Assembly (NCBI GenBank): GCA_023431725.1
Contig: JAEYVN010000407.1
Span: 1-12,818 of the forward strand
DNA from: Pseudomonadota bacterium
GTDB lineage: Bacteria > Pseudomonadota > Alphaproteobacteria > Rhizobiales > Xanthobacteraceae
DNA: 12,818 nt
Reading direction: 5' to 3'
The position numbers were made by a program, and so were the translations under genes. The notes beneath the pieces were generated by a model. It ran no database searches and was not told the DNA's origin. It saw nothing but the letters and a program-made list of their open reading frames with translations. This document shows positions 7,097-12,818 of the stretch, piece after piece (position 1 is the first letter of the stretch; each line of letters opens with the position of its first letter).

Positions 7097-7174
7097 TCAG
7101 GCCGCGCAGCCCTCGAACGAGCCGAGGGACCAGTTCACAAGGTTCCGCGCAAACGGCGATAGACAATGAGACAC
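7097..7174 (-). CDS. Possible 25-residue small protein with an extended Shine-Dalgarno
   Basis: GTG 7174 opens a 25-codon frame ending in TGA at 7097. The predicted peptide starts MSHCLSPFARN, contains VNWSLGSFEG and ends CAA, with two cysteines. I do not recognise it. Support comes from its setting: AAAGGAGGTGATCCA stands directly before the GTG, with GGAGG 7 bases away and complementarity to the 3' end of 16S rRNA far longer than usual. A promoter-like pair lies upstream and a terminator-like hairpin downstream, so the transcript would be about 180 nt. It may be a genuine small protein, a leader peptide or a dual-function small RNA. The very strong ribosome binding site argues for translation. 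Confidence 0.5.
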   Translation of the reverse strand: MSHCLSPFARNLVNWSLGSFEGCAA

Positions 7175-7189
7175 TGGATCACCTCCTTT
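7175..7189 (-). promoter_or_regulatory. Extended Shine-Dalgarno complementary to the 16S rRNA 3' end
   Basis: The minus strand reads AAAGGAGGTGATCCA, the exact complement of the conserved 16S rRNA tail. Flanking bases do not resemble 16S, so this is not an rRNA remnant. It directly precedes GTG 7174. Confidence 0.6.
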
Positions 7190-7209
7190 CGGTTGTTAAC
7201 GATGCCGAG

Positions 7210-7244
7210 AATCTAGGCAGCGCCCATCGATTCGCAAAGGTCAA
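7210..7244 (-). promoter_or_regulatory. Possible promoter of the small ORF unit
   Basis: On the minus strand TAGATT (7210-7215) could serve as -10, with TTGCGA (7232-7237) as -35 at a 16-base spacing. A better -35 (TTGACC, 7239-7244) is 23 bases away, which is too far. The GCCTAG-TT context matches the probable rpmJ promoter at 12157-12185. A start near 7203 would give a leader of about 28 bases. Confidence 0.35.
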
Positions 7245-7296
7245 AAGACCGGCAGCCCCTGCCCAGACCGCGGTCAGCCGGGCCTGGCCACTTGCC

Positions 7297-7602
7297 TCAA
7301 TGACGATCGGACTTTTCGAAAGCCGCCTTTTGCTCCGGCGAGGCCTCTTTCTGGTATTTGGCCCGCCATTCGTCGTAGGGCATGCCGTAAACCACCTCCC
7401 GGCTCTGATCCTTGCTCATCGGCAGGCCCTTGGCGTCGGCCGCTTCCTTCATCCAGTTGGACAGGCAGTTCCGGCAGAAACCGGCCAGATTCATCAGGTC
7501 GATATTCTGGACATCGGTCCTGCTGCGCAGATGCTCGACCAAACGCCGGTAGACGGCGGCCTCAAGCTCGATACGGGTCTTGTCGTCCAGCGGTTCGGTC
7601 AT
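7297..7602 (-). CDS. DUF1244 family protein
   Basis: A 101-residue protein matching the DUF1244 family, which is common in Proteobacteria and has no assigned function. The signature FCRNCLSNWMKEAA at 42-55 has a CxxC pair (Cys43, Cys46); SREVVYGMPYDEWRAKYQ at 67-84 is the second family block. No signal peptide, so cytoplasmic. The CxxC could bind a metal or be redox active, but this is inference. ATG 7602 has AAGGA about 8 bases before it. It seems to be transcribed alone. Confidence 0.9.
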   Translation of the reverse strand: MTEPLDDKTRIELEAAVYRRLVEHLRSRTDVQNIDLMNLAGFCRNCLSNWMKEAADAKGLPMSKDQSREVVYGMPYDEWRAKYQKEASPEQKAAFEKSDRH

Positions 7603-7673
7603 GGCGGAAATCCTTTCATCCCCGGAGCCGTCCGGCGCTTTGCTGAGATCAAAGCCGAGACTCCAGCTTTGTT

Positions 7674-7725
7674 TGACGCGTTTTCTTAACGCGAACCGGT
7701 GTCCACTTCGTGCGAAAACGCATCA
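7674..7725. repeat. RIME-like dispersed intergenic palindrome
   Basis: TGACGCGTTTTC (7674-7685) is mirrored by GAAAACGCATCA (7714-7725), 12-base arms with one mismatch. Inside is GCGAACCGGTGTCCACTTCG with a small CGAA/TTCG inner pairing. This closely resembles an intergenic palindrome that I remember as occurring in many copies in Bradyrhizobium and related genomes (RIME-type element). One copy only is seen in the window, between DUF1244 and the glycerate kinase operon. The rest of the 7603-7849 gap shows no gene. Confidence 0.6.
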
Positions 7726-7849
7726 CTACATAAACTTGCGGCCACGCTATTTCCACGCCTGGCTGCTGCAGGGCGCGAGCTTGACGTGACGTGAACCCGA
7801 TGGCTCCCTACAAGCGAATCCACCGTTCAGCCGCCAATCACCAGGTTGC

Positions 7850-9160
7850 ATGACTGCCCCGGCCTACTCCGTTCAACGCCGATTTCTCGAGACGCTGTTT
7901 CAAACGGCCGTGGCGGCCGCGCATCCCGCCCGTTGTCTGCCGGCGCTGCTACCGCCGCCACCGCAGAACGGCCGATTGATCATCCTCGCAGCAGGCAAGG
8001 CCGCCGGGTCAATGGCCGAGGTGGCCGAGGCGCACTACCTCGACGCCGGCCTGCCAAAAGAACGGATGGACGGTATCGCCGTCGCCCGGCATGGCTATGG
8101 ACGTCCCCTGAGCGTCATCCAAATGGTCGAAGCCGGGCACCCGGTTCCGGACCAGGCTGGCCTTGATGCCGCGGCCCGGACGCTCGAACTGGCCGATTCC
8201 GCCGGTCGCGACGACCTTGTCCTGGTGCTGATATCCGGTGGCGCCTCTGCCAACTGGATTGCCCCTGCTGTCGGCGTCTCGCTCGCGACGAAACAGGCCG
8301 TGACCCGCGCCCTCCTTCGCTCCGGCGCTTCCATCGGTGAAATCAACACTGTCCGCAAACACCTCTCGCGCCTCAAAGGCGGCCGTCTCGCACAGCACGC
8401 ATACCCTGCCCCGGTTATGACCATCGGCATTTCCGACGTACCTGGCGACGATCCGGCCGTAATCGGCTCGGGGCCAACCGTGCCAGATCTGAGCACGCTC
8501 GCGGATGCGGCCGCCATTATTGAGCGCTACGGCCTTGAATTGCCGGGCAATGCTTTCCTGGCCTTGCGCGATCCCCGGAACGAGACTCCCAAGCCAGGCG
8601 ATCCACTGTTCGAAACGACAAACTATGTGCTCGCGGCCAAACCCTCCGATGCCTTCCAGGCCGCCGAATCTGCCATTCGCGCCGCCGGGTATGAATGCGT
8701 GTTCCTTGGCGATCATCTTGAGGGCGAGGCGCGCGATATTGCCGTCGAGCATGCGAAAATCGCGCGTAATCTCCAGGCCGAGGGGCGCCGCGCAGTGCTT
8801 CTCTCGGGCGGCGAACTGACTGTCACGATCCATGGCGAGGGACATGGCGGCCCGAACCAGGAATACGCGCTGGCACTCGCCATTGCACTCGACGGCGCCC
8901 GAGGCATTGCCGCGATCGCTGCCGATACGGATGGGACGGACGGCGGCGCCGGGTCAGCGGATGACCCGGCCGGCGCCTGGGTGGATGGGCAAAGTGCCGC
9001 ACGCGCCCGAAGCTTGGGGCTTGATGCTGTAAAATACCTCAAGGACAACAATTCGACAGCTTTCTTTGCTGTCTTGGGCGATCTTGTTTCACCCGGACCG
9101 ACCTTTACCAACGTCAATGATTTTCGTGCGATCGTTGTGGATCACGTTGACACAGCTTGA
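7850..9160 (+). CDS. gckA: Glycerate 2-kinase (MOFRL/DUF4147 family)
   Basis: 436 residues. The N-terminal DUF4147 domain (about 8-240) has Lys50 in AAGKAAGSMA, SGGASA at 129-134, the VRKHLSRLKGGRLA block at 168-181 and ISDVPGDDPAVIGSGPT at 194-210. The C-terminal MOFRL domain (about 312-425) has SGGELTVT at 319-326, GHGGPNQEYALA at 331-342 and DTDGTDGGAG at 359-368. The family phosphorylates D-glycerate to 2-phosphoglycerate with ATP, in the serine cycle, glyoxylate/glycolate use or tartrate degradation (names GckA, TtuD). The first glycine-rich loop is usually SGGGSA; the Ala here is a mild variant. Older databases call relatives hydroxypyruvate reductase. It leads an operon with a DUF1036 gene and pyruvate kinase, which fits: 2-phosphoglycerate goes through enolase to PEP and pyruvate. 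Confidence 0.92.
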   Translation: MTAPAYSVQRRFLETLFQTAVAAAHPARCLPALLPPPPQNGRLIILAAGKAAGSMAEVAEAHYLDAGLPKERMDGIAVARHGYGRPLSVIQMVEAGHPVPDQAGLDAAARTLELADSAGRDDLVLVLISGGASANWIAPAVGVSLATKQAVTRALLRSGASIGEINTVRKHLSRLKGGRLAQHAYPAPVMTIGISDVPGDDPAVIGSGPTVPDLSTLADAAAIIERYGLELPGNAFLALRDPRNETPKPGDPLFETTNYVLAAKPSDAFQAAESAIRAAGYECVFLGDHLEGEARDIAVEHAKIARNLQAEGRRAVLLSGGELTVTIHGEGHGGPNQEYALALAIALDGARGIAAIAADTDGTDGGAGSADDPAGAWVDGQSAARARSLGLDAVKYLKDNNSTAFFAVLGDLVSPGPTFTNVNDFRAIVVDHVDTA

Positions 9161-9225
9161 AAAATCGCTGCAAGACAGTGGCTCAGGTCGGTTTCGCGTG
9201 CCCTGCCAGCATCATTAGAACGACC

Positions 9226-9786
9226 GTGATCCCATCAAGCCGTAATCTCGCCTCCCGATTATTGAACGCGCCTGTAGCACTCGGTGCAGTGCTCGCGCTG
9301 GCCTGCGTTTGCGCGTGGCCCGCCAGCGCATCGGCGGATTTCCGGCTATGCAACAACACCGGTGGCAAGGTCGGCATCTCGCTGGGCTACAAGGACCACG
9401 AGGGCTGGATCACCGAAGGCTGGTGGAATCTGGCCCCCCGCTCCTGCGAAACCTTGCTGCGCGGCAATCTCGTCGCACGATTTTATTATGTCTATGCCAT
9501 CGACTACGACCGCAGCGGCGAGTGGTCAGGCAAGGCATTCATGTGTACGCGAGAAAAGGAATATACGATCCGCGGGACCGAGGATTGCCTCGCACGCGGC
9601 TTCGACCGCACCGGATTCTTCGAGGTCGACACGGGCGAGCAGAGATCCTGGACTGTGCAGCTCACCGAAACGAGCGACCAAACACCACTGACGCCTGGTC
9701 TTCCATCCGTCACCCTGCCGCAAACCGGAACGCGCCCACCCGCCGGCATTGTCCCGATCACACCGAATGGAAATCCGAAACGATGA
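9226..9786 (+). CDS. Secreted DUF1036 protein
   Basis: 186 residues from GTG 9226. The frame is open up to TTG 9157, which would overlap the glycerate kinase stop. GTG 9226 gives the most normal signal peptide (n-region about 15 residues, hydrophobic APVALGAVLALACVCAW, cleavage after ASASA near 37), but no start has a strong ribosome binding site. The mature domain is DUF1036: DFRLCNNTGGKVGISLGYK at 38-56, EGWWNLAPRSCETLLRG at 64-80, YYVYAIDYD at 87-95 and CLARGFDRTGFFEVDTGE at 121-138. Four mature cysteines (42, 74, 107, 121) could form two disulfides. The tail after about 150 is Pro/Thr-rich and disordered. Function is unknown. Its last codons overlap the pyruvate kinase start (ATGA), so the two are translationally coupled. 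Confidence 0.85.
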   Translation: MIPSSRNLASRLLNAPVALGAVLALACVCAWPASASADFRLCNNTGGKVGISLGYKDHEGWITEGWWNLAPRSCETLLRGNLVARFYYVYAIDYDRSGEWSGKAFMCTREKEYTIRGTEDCLARGFDRTGFFEVDTGEQRSWTVQLTETSDQTPLTPGLPSVTLPQTGTRPPAGIVPITPNGNPKR

Positions 9787-11216
9787 GACGGCAGCGCCGC
9801 ACGAAGATTGTCGCCACTCTGGGCCCAGCCTCCGGCGACCGCAATGTCATTGCCCGCCTGTTCGAAGCAGGGGCGGATGTCTTCCGTATCAACATGAGTC
9901 ACACCTCGCATGACCGCATGCGCGAACTGATCGGCATGATCCGTTCGATCGAACACGAGCAAGGCCGCCCAATCGGTATTCTCGTCGATCTGCAAGGCCC
10001 CAAGCTGCGGCTCGGCACGTTCAACGGCGGTTCTGTGATGGTGAAGAAGGGCGACACCTTCATACTCGACGCCAACAAGGAGCCCGGCGATGCCAGCAGA
10101 GTCTATCTGCCGCATCCGGAGATTCTTGAAGCGACGCAGCCGGGGCACACGTTGCTGATCGATGACGGCAAGGTGCGCCTGATTTGCACCGACAAGGCCG
10201 AAGGACAGTTGACCACGCGTGTCGAAGTGGCCGGCAAGTTATCCGATCGCAAGGGCGTCAGCCTGCCGGAAACGACGTTGCCTTTCTCTGCACTGACGGA
10301 AAAGGATCGCTCGGATCTCGATGCCGCATTGAATGCTGGCATCGACTGGCTGGCGTTGTCGTTCATCCAGCGGCCGGACGACATTGCCGAGGCCAAGAAG
10401 ATCGCGCGCGGACGCGCGGCGATCATGGCCAAGATCGAGAAGCCGCAGGCCGTTGTGAGACTCGATGACATTCTGGAAGTGACCGACGCATTAATGGTCG
10501 CGCGCGGCGATCTCGGCGTCGAGATGCCGCTCGAGAAAGTGCCGGGCATCCAAAAGCAGATCACCCGCGCAGCGCGCAAAGCCGGCAAGCCGGTGGTCGT
10601 GGCAACGCAGATGCTGGAATCGATGATCACCAGCCCGGTGCCGACGCGCGCCGAAGTCTCGGACGTCTCGATCGCTGTGTTCGAAGGCGCTGACGCCATC
10701 ATGCTGTCGGCCGAATCCGCGGCCGGCCAATATCCGGTGGAAGCGGTGGCCACCATGAACCGCATTGCCGAGGAGGTAGAACGCGACCCGACCTATCCGG
10801 CTGTCATCCAGGCGCAGCGCGCCCTGCCCGAGCCAACCGGCGCCGATGCCATCGCGGCAGCGGCCCGCCAGATTGCTGAAACACTCGATCTGTCTGCCGT
10901 GATCTGCTGGACCTTCTCCGGATCGACGGCGTTCCGTGTCGCGCGCGAGCGCCCGATGCCGCCGGTTGTTGCGATTTCACCGAATATCGCGACCGGCCGC
11001 AGATTATCGTTGGTCTGGGGCGTACATTGTGTCGTGGCCGAGGACGCACACGACCAGGACGACATGGTCGAACGCGCCTGCCGCATCGCCTTCAGCGATG
11101 GCTTCGCCAAGGCCGGACGCCGTGTCATCATCGTCGCCGGTGTGCCGCTCGGCACGCCGGGCGCGACCAACATGCTGCGCATTGCGTTTGTCGGCGCCGA
11201 TCAGACTGAGCACTGA
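9783..11216 (+). CDS. pyk: Pyruvate kinase
   Basis: 477 residues, the usual bacterial length. It starts RRTKIVATLGPAS, has the barrel motifs INMSH at 36-40 and LVDLQGPKLRLG at 67-78, the catalytic signature IMAKIEKPQAV at 214-224 (Lys217), ARGDLGVE at 240-247 for Mg/PEP binding, and ATQMLESM at 274-281. The B domain lies about 73-165 and the C-terminal effector domain about 350-472. It converts PEP and ADP to pyruvate and ATP. ATG 9783 overlaps the DUF1036 stop by four bases; the frame is open far upstream but only as an antisense-type shadow of DUF1036. As third gene of the glycerate kinase operon it would close a glycerate-to-pyruvate route with enolase from elsewhere. No clear terminator was found before the convergent TPR gene 15 bases on. 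Confidence 0.96.
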   Translation: MRRQRRTKIVATLGPASGDRNVIARLFEAGADVFRINMSHTSHDRMRELIGMIRSIEHEQGRPIGILVDLQGPKLRLGTFNGGSVMVKKGDTFILDANKEPGDASRVYLPHPEILEATQPGHTLLIDDGKVRLICTDKAEGQLTTRVEVAGKLSDRKGVSLPETTLPFSALTEKDRSDLDAALNAGIDWLALSFIQRPDDIAEAKKIARGRAAIMAKIEKPQAVVRLDDILEVTDALMVARGDLGVEMPLEKVPGIQKQITRAARKAGKPVVVATQMLESMITSPVPTRAEVSDVSIAVFEGADAIMLSAESAAGQYPVEAVATMNRIAEEVERDPTYPAVIQAQRALPEPTGADAIAAAARQIAETLDLSAVICWTFSGSTAFRVARERPMPPVVAISPNIATGRRLSLVWGVHCVVAEDAHDQDDMVERACRIAFSDGFAKAGRRVIIVAGVPLGTPGATNMLRIAFVGADQTEH

Positions 11217-11231
11217 GCCTGGTAGATCGTC

Positions 11232-11837
11232 TCAGATATCCCGGCCTTCGACCTTCTCGGTGAGGGTTTTGATGAGATCGGGAATGCGCGGCAGATGCGG
11301 GTTGATCTCGATCGCCTTGCGATACACTTCGAGTGCGCGTTTGTCCTCACCCAGATCCTGCATGATCAGACCGAGGCCGGCGAGCGCACCGAAGTGGCGT
11401 GGTTCGCGGGCCAGCACATGGCGGATGTCGTCAAGCGCACGCCCGATATCCTTGCGCATGTAATTGATCGTCGCGCGCCGATTCCAGGCTTCGACATAGT
11501 CCGGACGCAGCTTGATGATCGAATCGAGAAGCGTCACGGCAAGATCGAGATTCTTGACCTCGACCGCTGTCCGCACCCGCGTCATCAGCAGATTGGCGGT
11601 GTCGCTTGGCGAGATGATCCACAGCGACCAGATCCGGCCCTCGACGGCCTTGGCCGATTCGGCATCAGGCGCGGCCTTCAGGGCGCCGAACAAAAAGTCG
11701 ATGTCCTGGCCACGCTGGACCCTGGGCAGCTTTTCCGGCGGTTGCGGAAGCGGGGTGTCTTGCGCTGCCACCGGGCCCGCGGACAGAGCCGCACACATCG
11801 CGGCGACAAGGCAAAGGCGGAATCGAGCGTTCAGCAT
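11232..11837 (-). CDS. Secreted TPR-repeat protein
   Basis: 201 residues from ATG 11837. A Sec signal peptide (MLNARFRLCLVAAMCAALSAGPVAAQ) is cleaved near residue 25. A Pro-rich linker follows, then a Sel1/TPR-like helical region and about three TPR units between roughly 80 and 185 (NLDLAVTLLDSIIKLRPDYVEA, WNRRATINYMRKDIGRALDD, GALAGLGLIMQDLGEDKRALEV, KAIEINPHLP). TPRs mediate protein binding, so a periplasmic scaffold or assembly factor is likely; the partner is unknown. A TTG two codons upstream is an alternative start. No strong ribosome binding site is seen. The gene is convergent with pyk and lies downstream of rpmJ, from which a strong terminator separates it. Confidence 0.88.
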   Translation of the reverse strand: MLNARFRLCLVAAMCAALSAGPVAAQDTPLPQPPEKLPRVQRGQDIDFLFGALKAAPDAESAKAVEGRIWSLWIISPSDTANLLMTRVRTAVEVKNLDLAVTLLDSIIKLRPDYVEAWNRRATINYMRKDIGRALDDIRHVLAREPRHFGALAGLGLIMQDLGEDKRALEVYRKAIEINPHLPRIPDLIKTLTEKVEGRDI

Positions 11838-11898
11838 GCCCAACAGCTTAAGCCCGCCGGACGGGCGGGCAAGCCTTCAAAAGAATCACGCCTGCGTG

Positions 11899-11924
11899 AA
11901 AAAGCACCCGCCCGGCGCGGGTGC
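11899..11924 (-). terminator. rpmJ: Intrinsic terminator of rpmJ
   Basis: GCACCCGC (11904-11911) and GCGGGTGC (11917-11924) form a perfect 8-bp stem with a 5-base loop. On the minus strand it is followed by TTTTT (11899-11903). It starts 8 bases past the rpmJ stop. Confidence 0.9.
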
Positions 11925-11932
11925 GGCAAGTC

Positions 11933-12058
11933 TCAGCCCTGACGCGCCTTGAAACGGCGCTGGGTCTTGTTGATCACATAGACCCGGCCCTTGCGGCGGA
12001 CGAGGCGGTTGTCGCGATGGCGCGCACGCAGCGACTTGAGCGAATTGCGGACTTTCAT
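11933..12058 (-). CDS. rpmJ: 50S ribosomal protein L36, zinc-free type
   Basis: 41 residues: [18 protein letters not shown], then [19 protein letters not shown] and ARQG. The sequence is the L36 family without the CxxC...CxxxxH zinc ribbon (the C-minus type, as YkgO in E. coli), four residues longer than the classic zinc form. L36 binds 23S rRNA near the peptidyl transferase region of the large subunit. In many Alphaproteobacteria this is the only L36. The gene has its own sigma-70-like promoter (12157-12185), a structured leader and a strong terminator, so it is a single-gene unit. The open frame further upstream (to 12281) is not coding. Confidence 0.95.
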   Translation of the reverse strand: MKVRNSLKSLRARHRDNRLVRRKGRVYVINKTQRRFKARQG

Positions 12059-12112
12059 GGCCGATCTCTATTGTCTTCACGGCCGCAGAGCAGCCTTTGA
12101 ACCAAACATAAA

Positions 12113-12142
12113 GGCCGCGCGTCGCTGGAAGCGTTCGCGGCC
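12113..12142 (-). promoter_or_regulatory. rpmJ: Hairpin in the rpmJ leader
   Basis: GGCCGCG (12113-12119) pairs with CGCGGCC (12136-12142), and inside CGCT/AGCG (12123-12126, 12130-12133) closes a 3-base loop. On the minus strand it starts a few bases after the predicted transcription start and is followed by TTTATGTTT, a partly U-rich tail. It could be an attenuator or protect the 5' end. Confidence 0.4.
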
Positions 12143-12156
12143 TGAAATTCGCGCGG

Positions 12157-12185
12157 AAACTAGGCAGATGCGGTCCGGAAGTCAA
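12157..12185 (-). promoter_or_regulatory. rpmJ: Sigma-70-like promoter of rpmJ
   Basis: On the minus strand TTGACT (12180-12185) and TAGTTT (12157-12162) are separated by exactly 17 bases. Transcription would start near 12150, leaving a leader of about 90 bases before the rpmJ ATG. Confidence 0.65.
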
Positions 12186-12233
12186 CGCAATAGCAGACCG
12201 AAAAGGTAACATAAGGCCGAAAACATCGCAAAG

Positions 12234-12259
12234 AAAAAGGGCTGCACAACCTGCAGCCC
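12234..12259 (-). terminator. Intrinsic terminator of the Cys-rich gene
   Basis: GGGCTGCA (12239-12246) and TGCAGCCC (12252-12259) form a perfect 8-bp stem with a CAACC loop. TTTTT follows on the minus strand (12234-12238). It lies 25 bases past the stop of the gene at 12285-12521. Confidence 0.88.
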
Positions 12260-12284
12260 CTCCCCGACTGGCCTCAGGCATCGT

Positions 12285-12521
12285 TCAGGCTGGGCAGAAG
12301 GGTTTCCAGCACCAGGCGATGGATGGGTACCATGCGCCGCTCAAGCCACAGCGCTGCATCGAGCAGGCATTTCCCGTGCAGGCCGCGACCTTGTAGGTCC
12401 ACGGTGAGCAGGCTGCCGGTGCCGCCTTTTTGCCCCGCGCCATCGATTCCACCGTCGACCCCGCCACCGCAACACCGGCCACGGCAACCACCAAGGCGAC
12501 TCTCGAAACAATCTTCATCAT
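12285..12521 (-). CDS. Small secreted six-cysteine protein
   Basis: 78 residues. MMKIVSRVALVVAVAGVAVAG is a clear signal peptide, probably cleaved around residue 28 (after ESMA). The mature part of about 50 residues has six cysteines (in AACS, AACTGNACSMQRC, AWCWKPFC) and several tryptophans, which suggests three disulfide bonds in the periplasm or outside. I do not recognise a family and assign no function. ATG 12521 is chosen with GGGGAG 8 bases before it; the next ATG is one codon on. It has a clean intrinsic terminator 25 bases downstream, so it is expressed as a single gene. Confidence 0.8.
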   Translation of the reverse strand: MMKIVSRVALVVAVAGVAVAGSTVESMARGKKAAPAACSPWTYKVAACTGNACSMQRCGLSGAWYPSIAWCWKPFCPA

Positions 12522-12541
12522 GTGAACATCTCCCCGTGAAG

Positions 12542-12558
12542 TTCATCGAACCGATGAA
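12542..12558. repeat. 7-bp inverted repeat upstream of the Cys-rich gene
   Basis: TTCATCG (12542-12548) and CGATGAA (12552-12558) are exact reverse complements around AAC. The element lies about 21 bases before the ATG and just upstream of the GGGGAG, so it may be an operator or a leader hairpin. Confidence 0.4.
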
Positions 12559-12658
12559 TTGGATACGTTTCGTCCCGGACCGGCACCGCCGCATGCGAGC
12601 CCCGGTGGATTTTTTGGGACAGGGGATGAACTCTGAATGAATGTGGTCGCATGCCCGC

Positions 12659-12687
12659 TTGCGCAGTTTCCGGGGACCGACTATAGG
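12659..12687 (+). promoter_or_regulatory. Probable promoter of tRNA-Val
   Basis: TTGCGC (12659-12664) and TATAGG (12682-12687) are spaced by 17 bases. Transcription would start about 20 bases before the mature tRNA. Confidence 0.5.
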
Positions 12688-12713
12688 GGCGCCTCATATC
12701 CGCAAATCACGGC

Positions 12714-12788
12714 GGGCGCGTAGCTCAGCGGAAGAGCACTACCTTGACATGGTAGGGGTCACAGGTTCGATCCCTGTCGCGCCCACCA
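12714..12788 (+). tRNA. tRNA-Val (anticodon GAC)
   Basis: A complete cloverleaf: acceptor GGGCGCG/CGCGCCC, D arm GCTC-AGCGGAA-GAGC, anticodon stem CTACC/GGTAG around the loop TTGACAT (anticodon GAC, reading GUC/GUU), T arm ACAGG-TTCGATC-CCTGT, discriminator A and an encoded CCA end (12786-12788). A short T-run follows at about 12801-12805. The window ends 30 bases after the gene, so no attachment site or integrated element can be judged. Confidence 0.97.
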
Positions 12789-12818
12789 CTTTTACTGGGG
12801 TTTTTAAACACGCCGCTC

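Noticed and set aside
7175..7190. Match to the 3' end of 16S rRNA on the plus strand
   Set aside because: Only about 15 bases match and the flanks are unlike 16S; the minus-strand reading as a ribosome binding site before an ORF explains it better.
12548..12577. EcfG-like promoter (GGGAC ... GGTT on the minus strand) before the Cys-rich gene
   Set aside because: Both boxes deviate from GGAAC/CGTT and the spacing is off; not strong enough to call.
12789..12818. Attachment site or prophage edge after tRNA-Val
   Set aside because: Only 30 bases follow the tRNA and no repeat of its 3' end is present in the window.

Overview
The window (12.8 kb, GC-rich) looks like chromosome from an alphaproteobacterium of the order Hyphomicrobiales, close to the Bradyrhizobium/Rhodopseudomonas side. 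The grounds are a FixL/FixJ pair, a GapR (DUF2312) nucleoid protein, the lineage-typical small proteins DUF1244 and DUF1036, a zinc-free ribosomal protein L36, and a dispersed intergenic palindrome of the type common in these genomes. This placement rests on gene content and remembered family sequences, not on a search.

Left part (1-4964): a low-oxygen flavoured block. The 3' end of a FixL-like histidine kinase overlaps a complete FixJ-like response regulator (+ strand). Convergent to it lies a Pat-type protein acyltransferase (CoA-binding + ATP-grasp + GNAT) whose reading frame is broken by one in-frame TGA at 2301-2303. Next on the minus strand come a CBS-CBS-BON protein with a perfect FNR/FixK box upstream, and gapR. 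A FixLJ-FixK type oxygen signal may therefore act on neighbours in this block, but the fixK gene itself is not in the window.

Middle part (5103-7602, minus strand): a secreted MltB-type lytic transglycosylase, ferredoxin-NADP reductase (fpr), a short transcription unit carrying a 25-codon ORF behind a Shine-Dalgarno sequence complementary to the 3' end of 16S rRNA, and a DUF1244 protein. A RIME-like palindrome lies in the gap before the next operon.

Right part (7850-12818): a plus-strand operon of glycerate 2-kinase, a secreted DUF1036 protein and pyruvate kinase, which together would feed glycerate into the lower end of glycolysis. Convergent to it are a secreted TPR protein, rpmJ (L36) and a small secreted six-cysteine protein, the last two with clear intrinsic terminators. 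The window ends with a tRNA-Val(GAC) on the plus strand.

No mobile element, CRISPR array or rRNA gene was found. Most of the window is ordinary core chromosome. The points most worth a second look are the TGA-interrupted acyltransferase, the tiny ORF/sRNA unit at about 7021-7244, and the FixK box.
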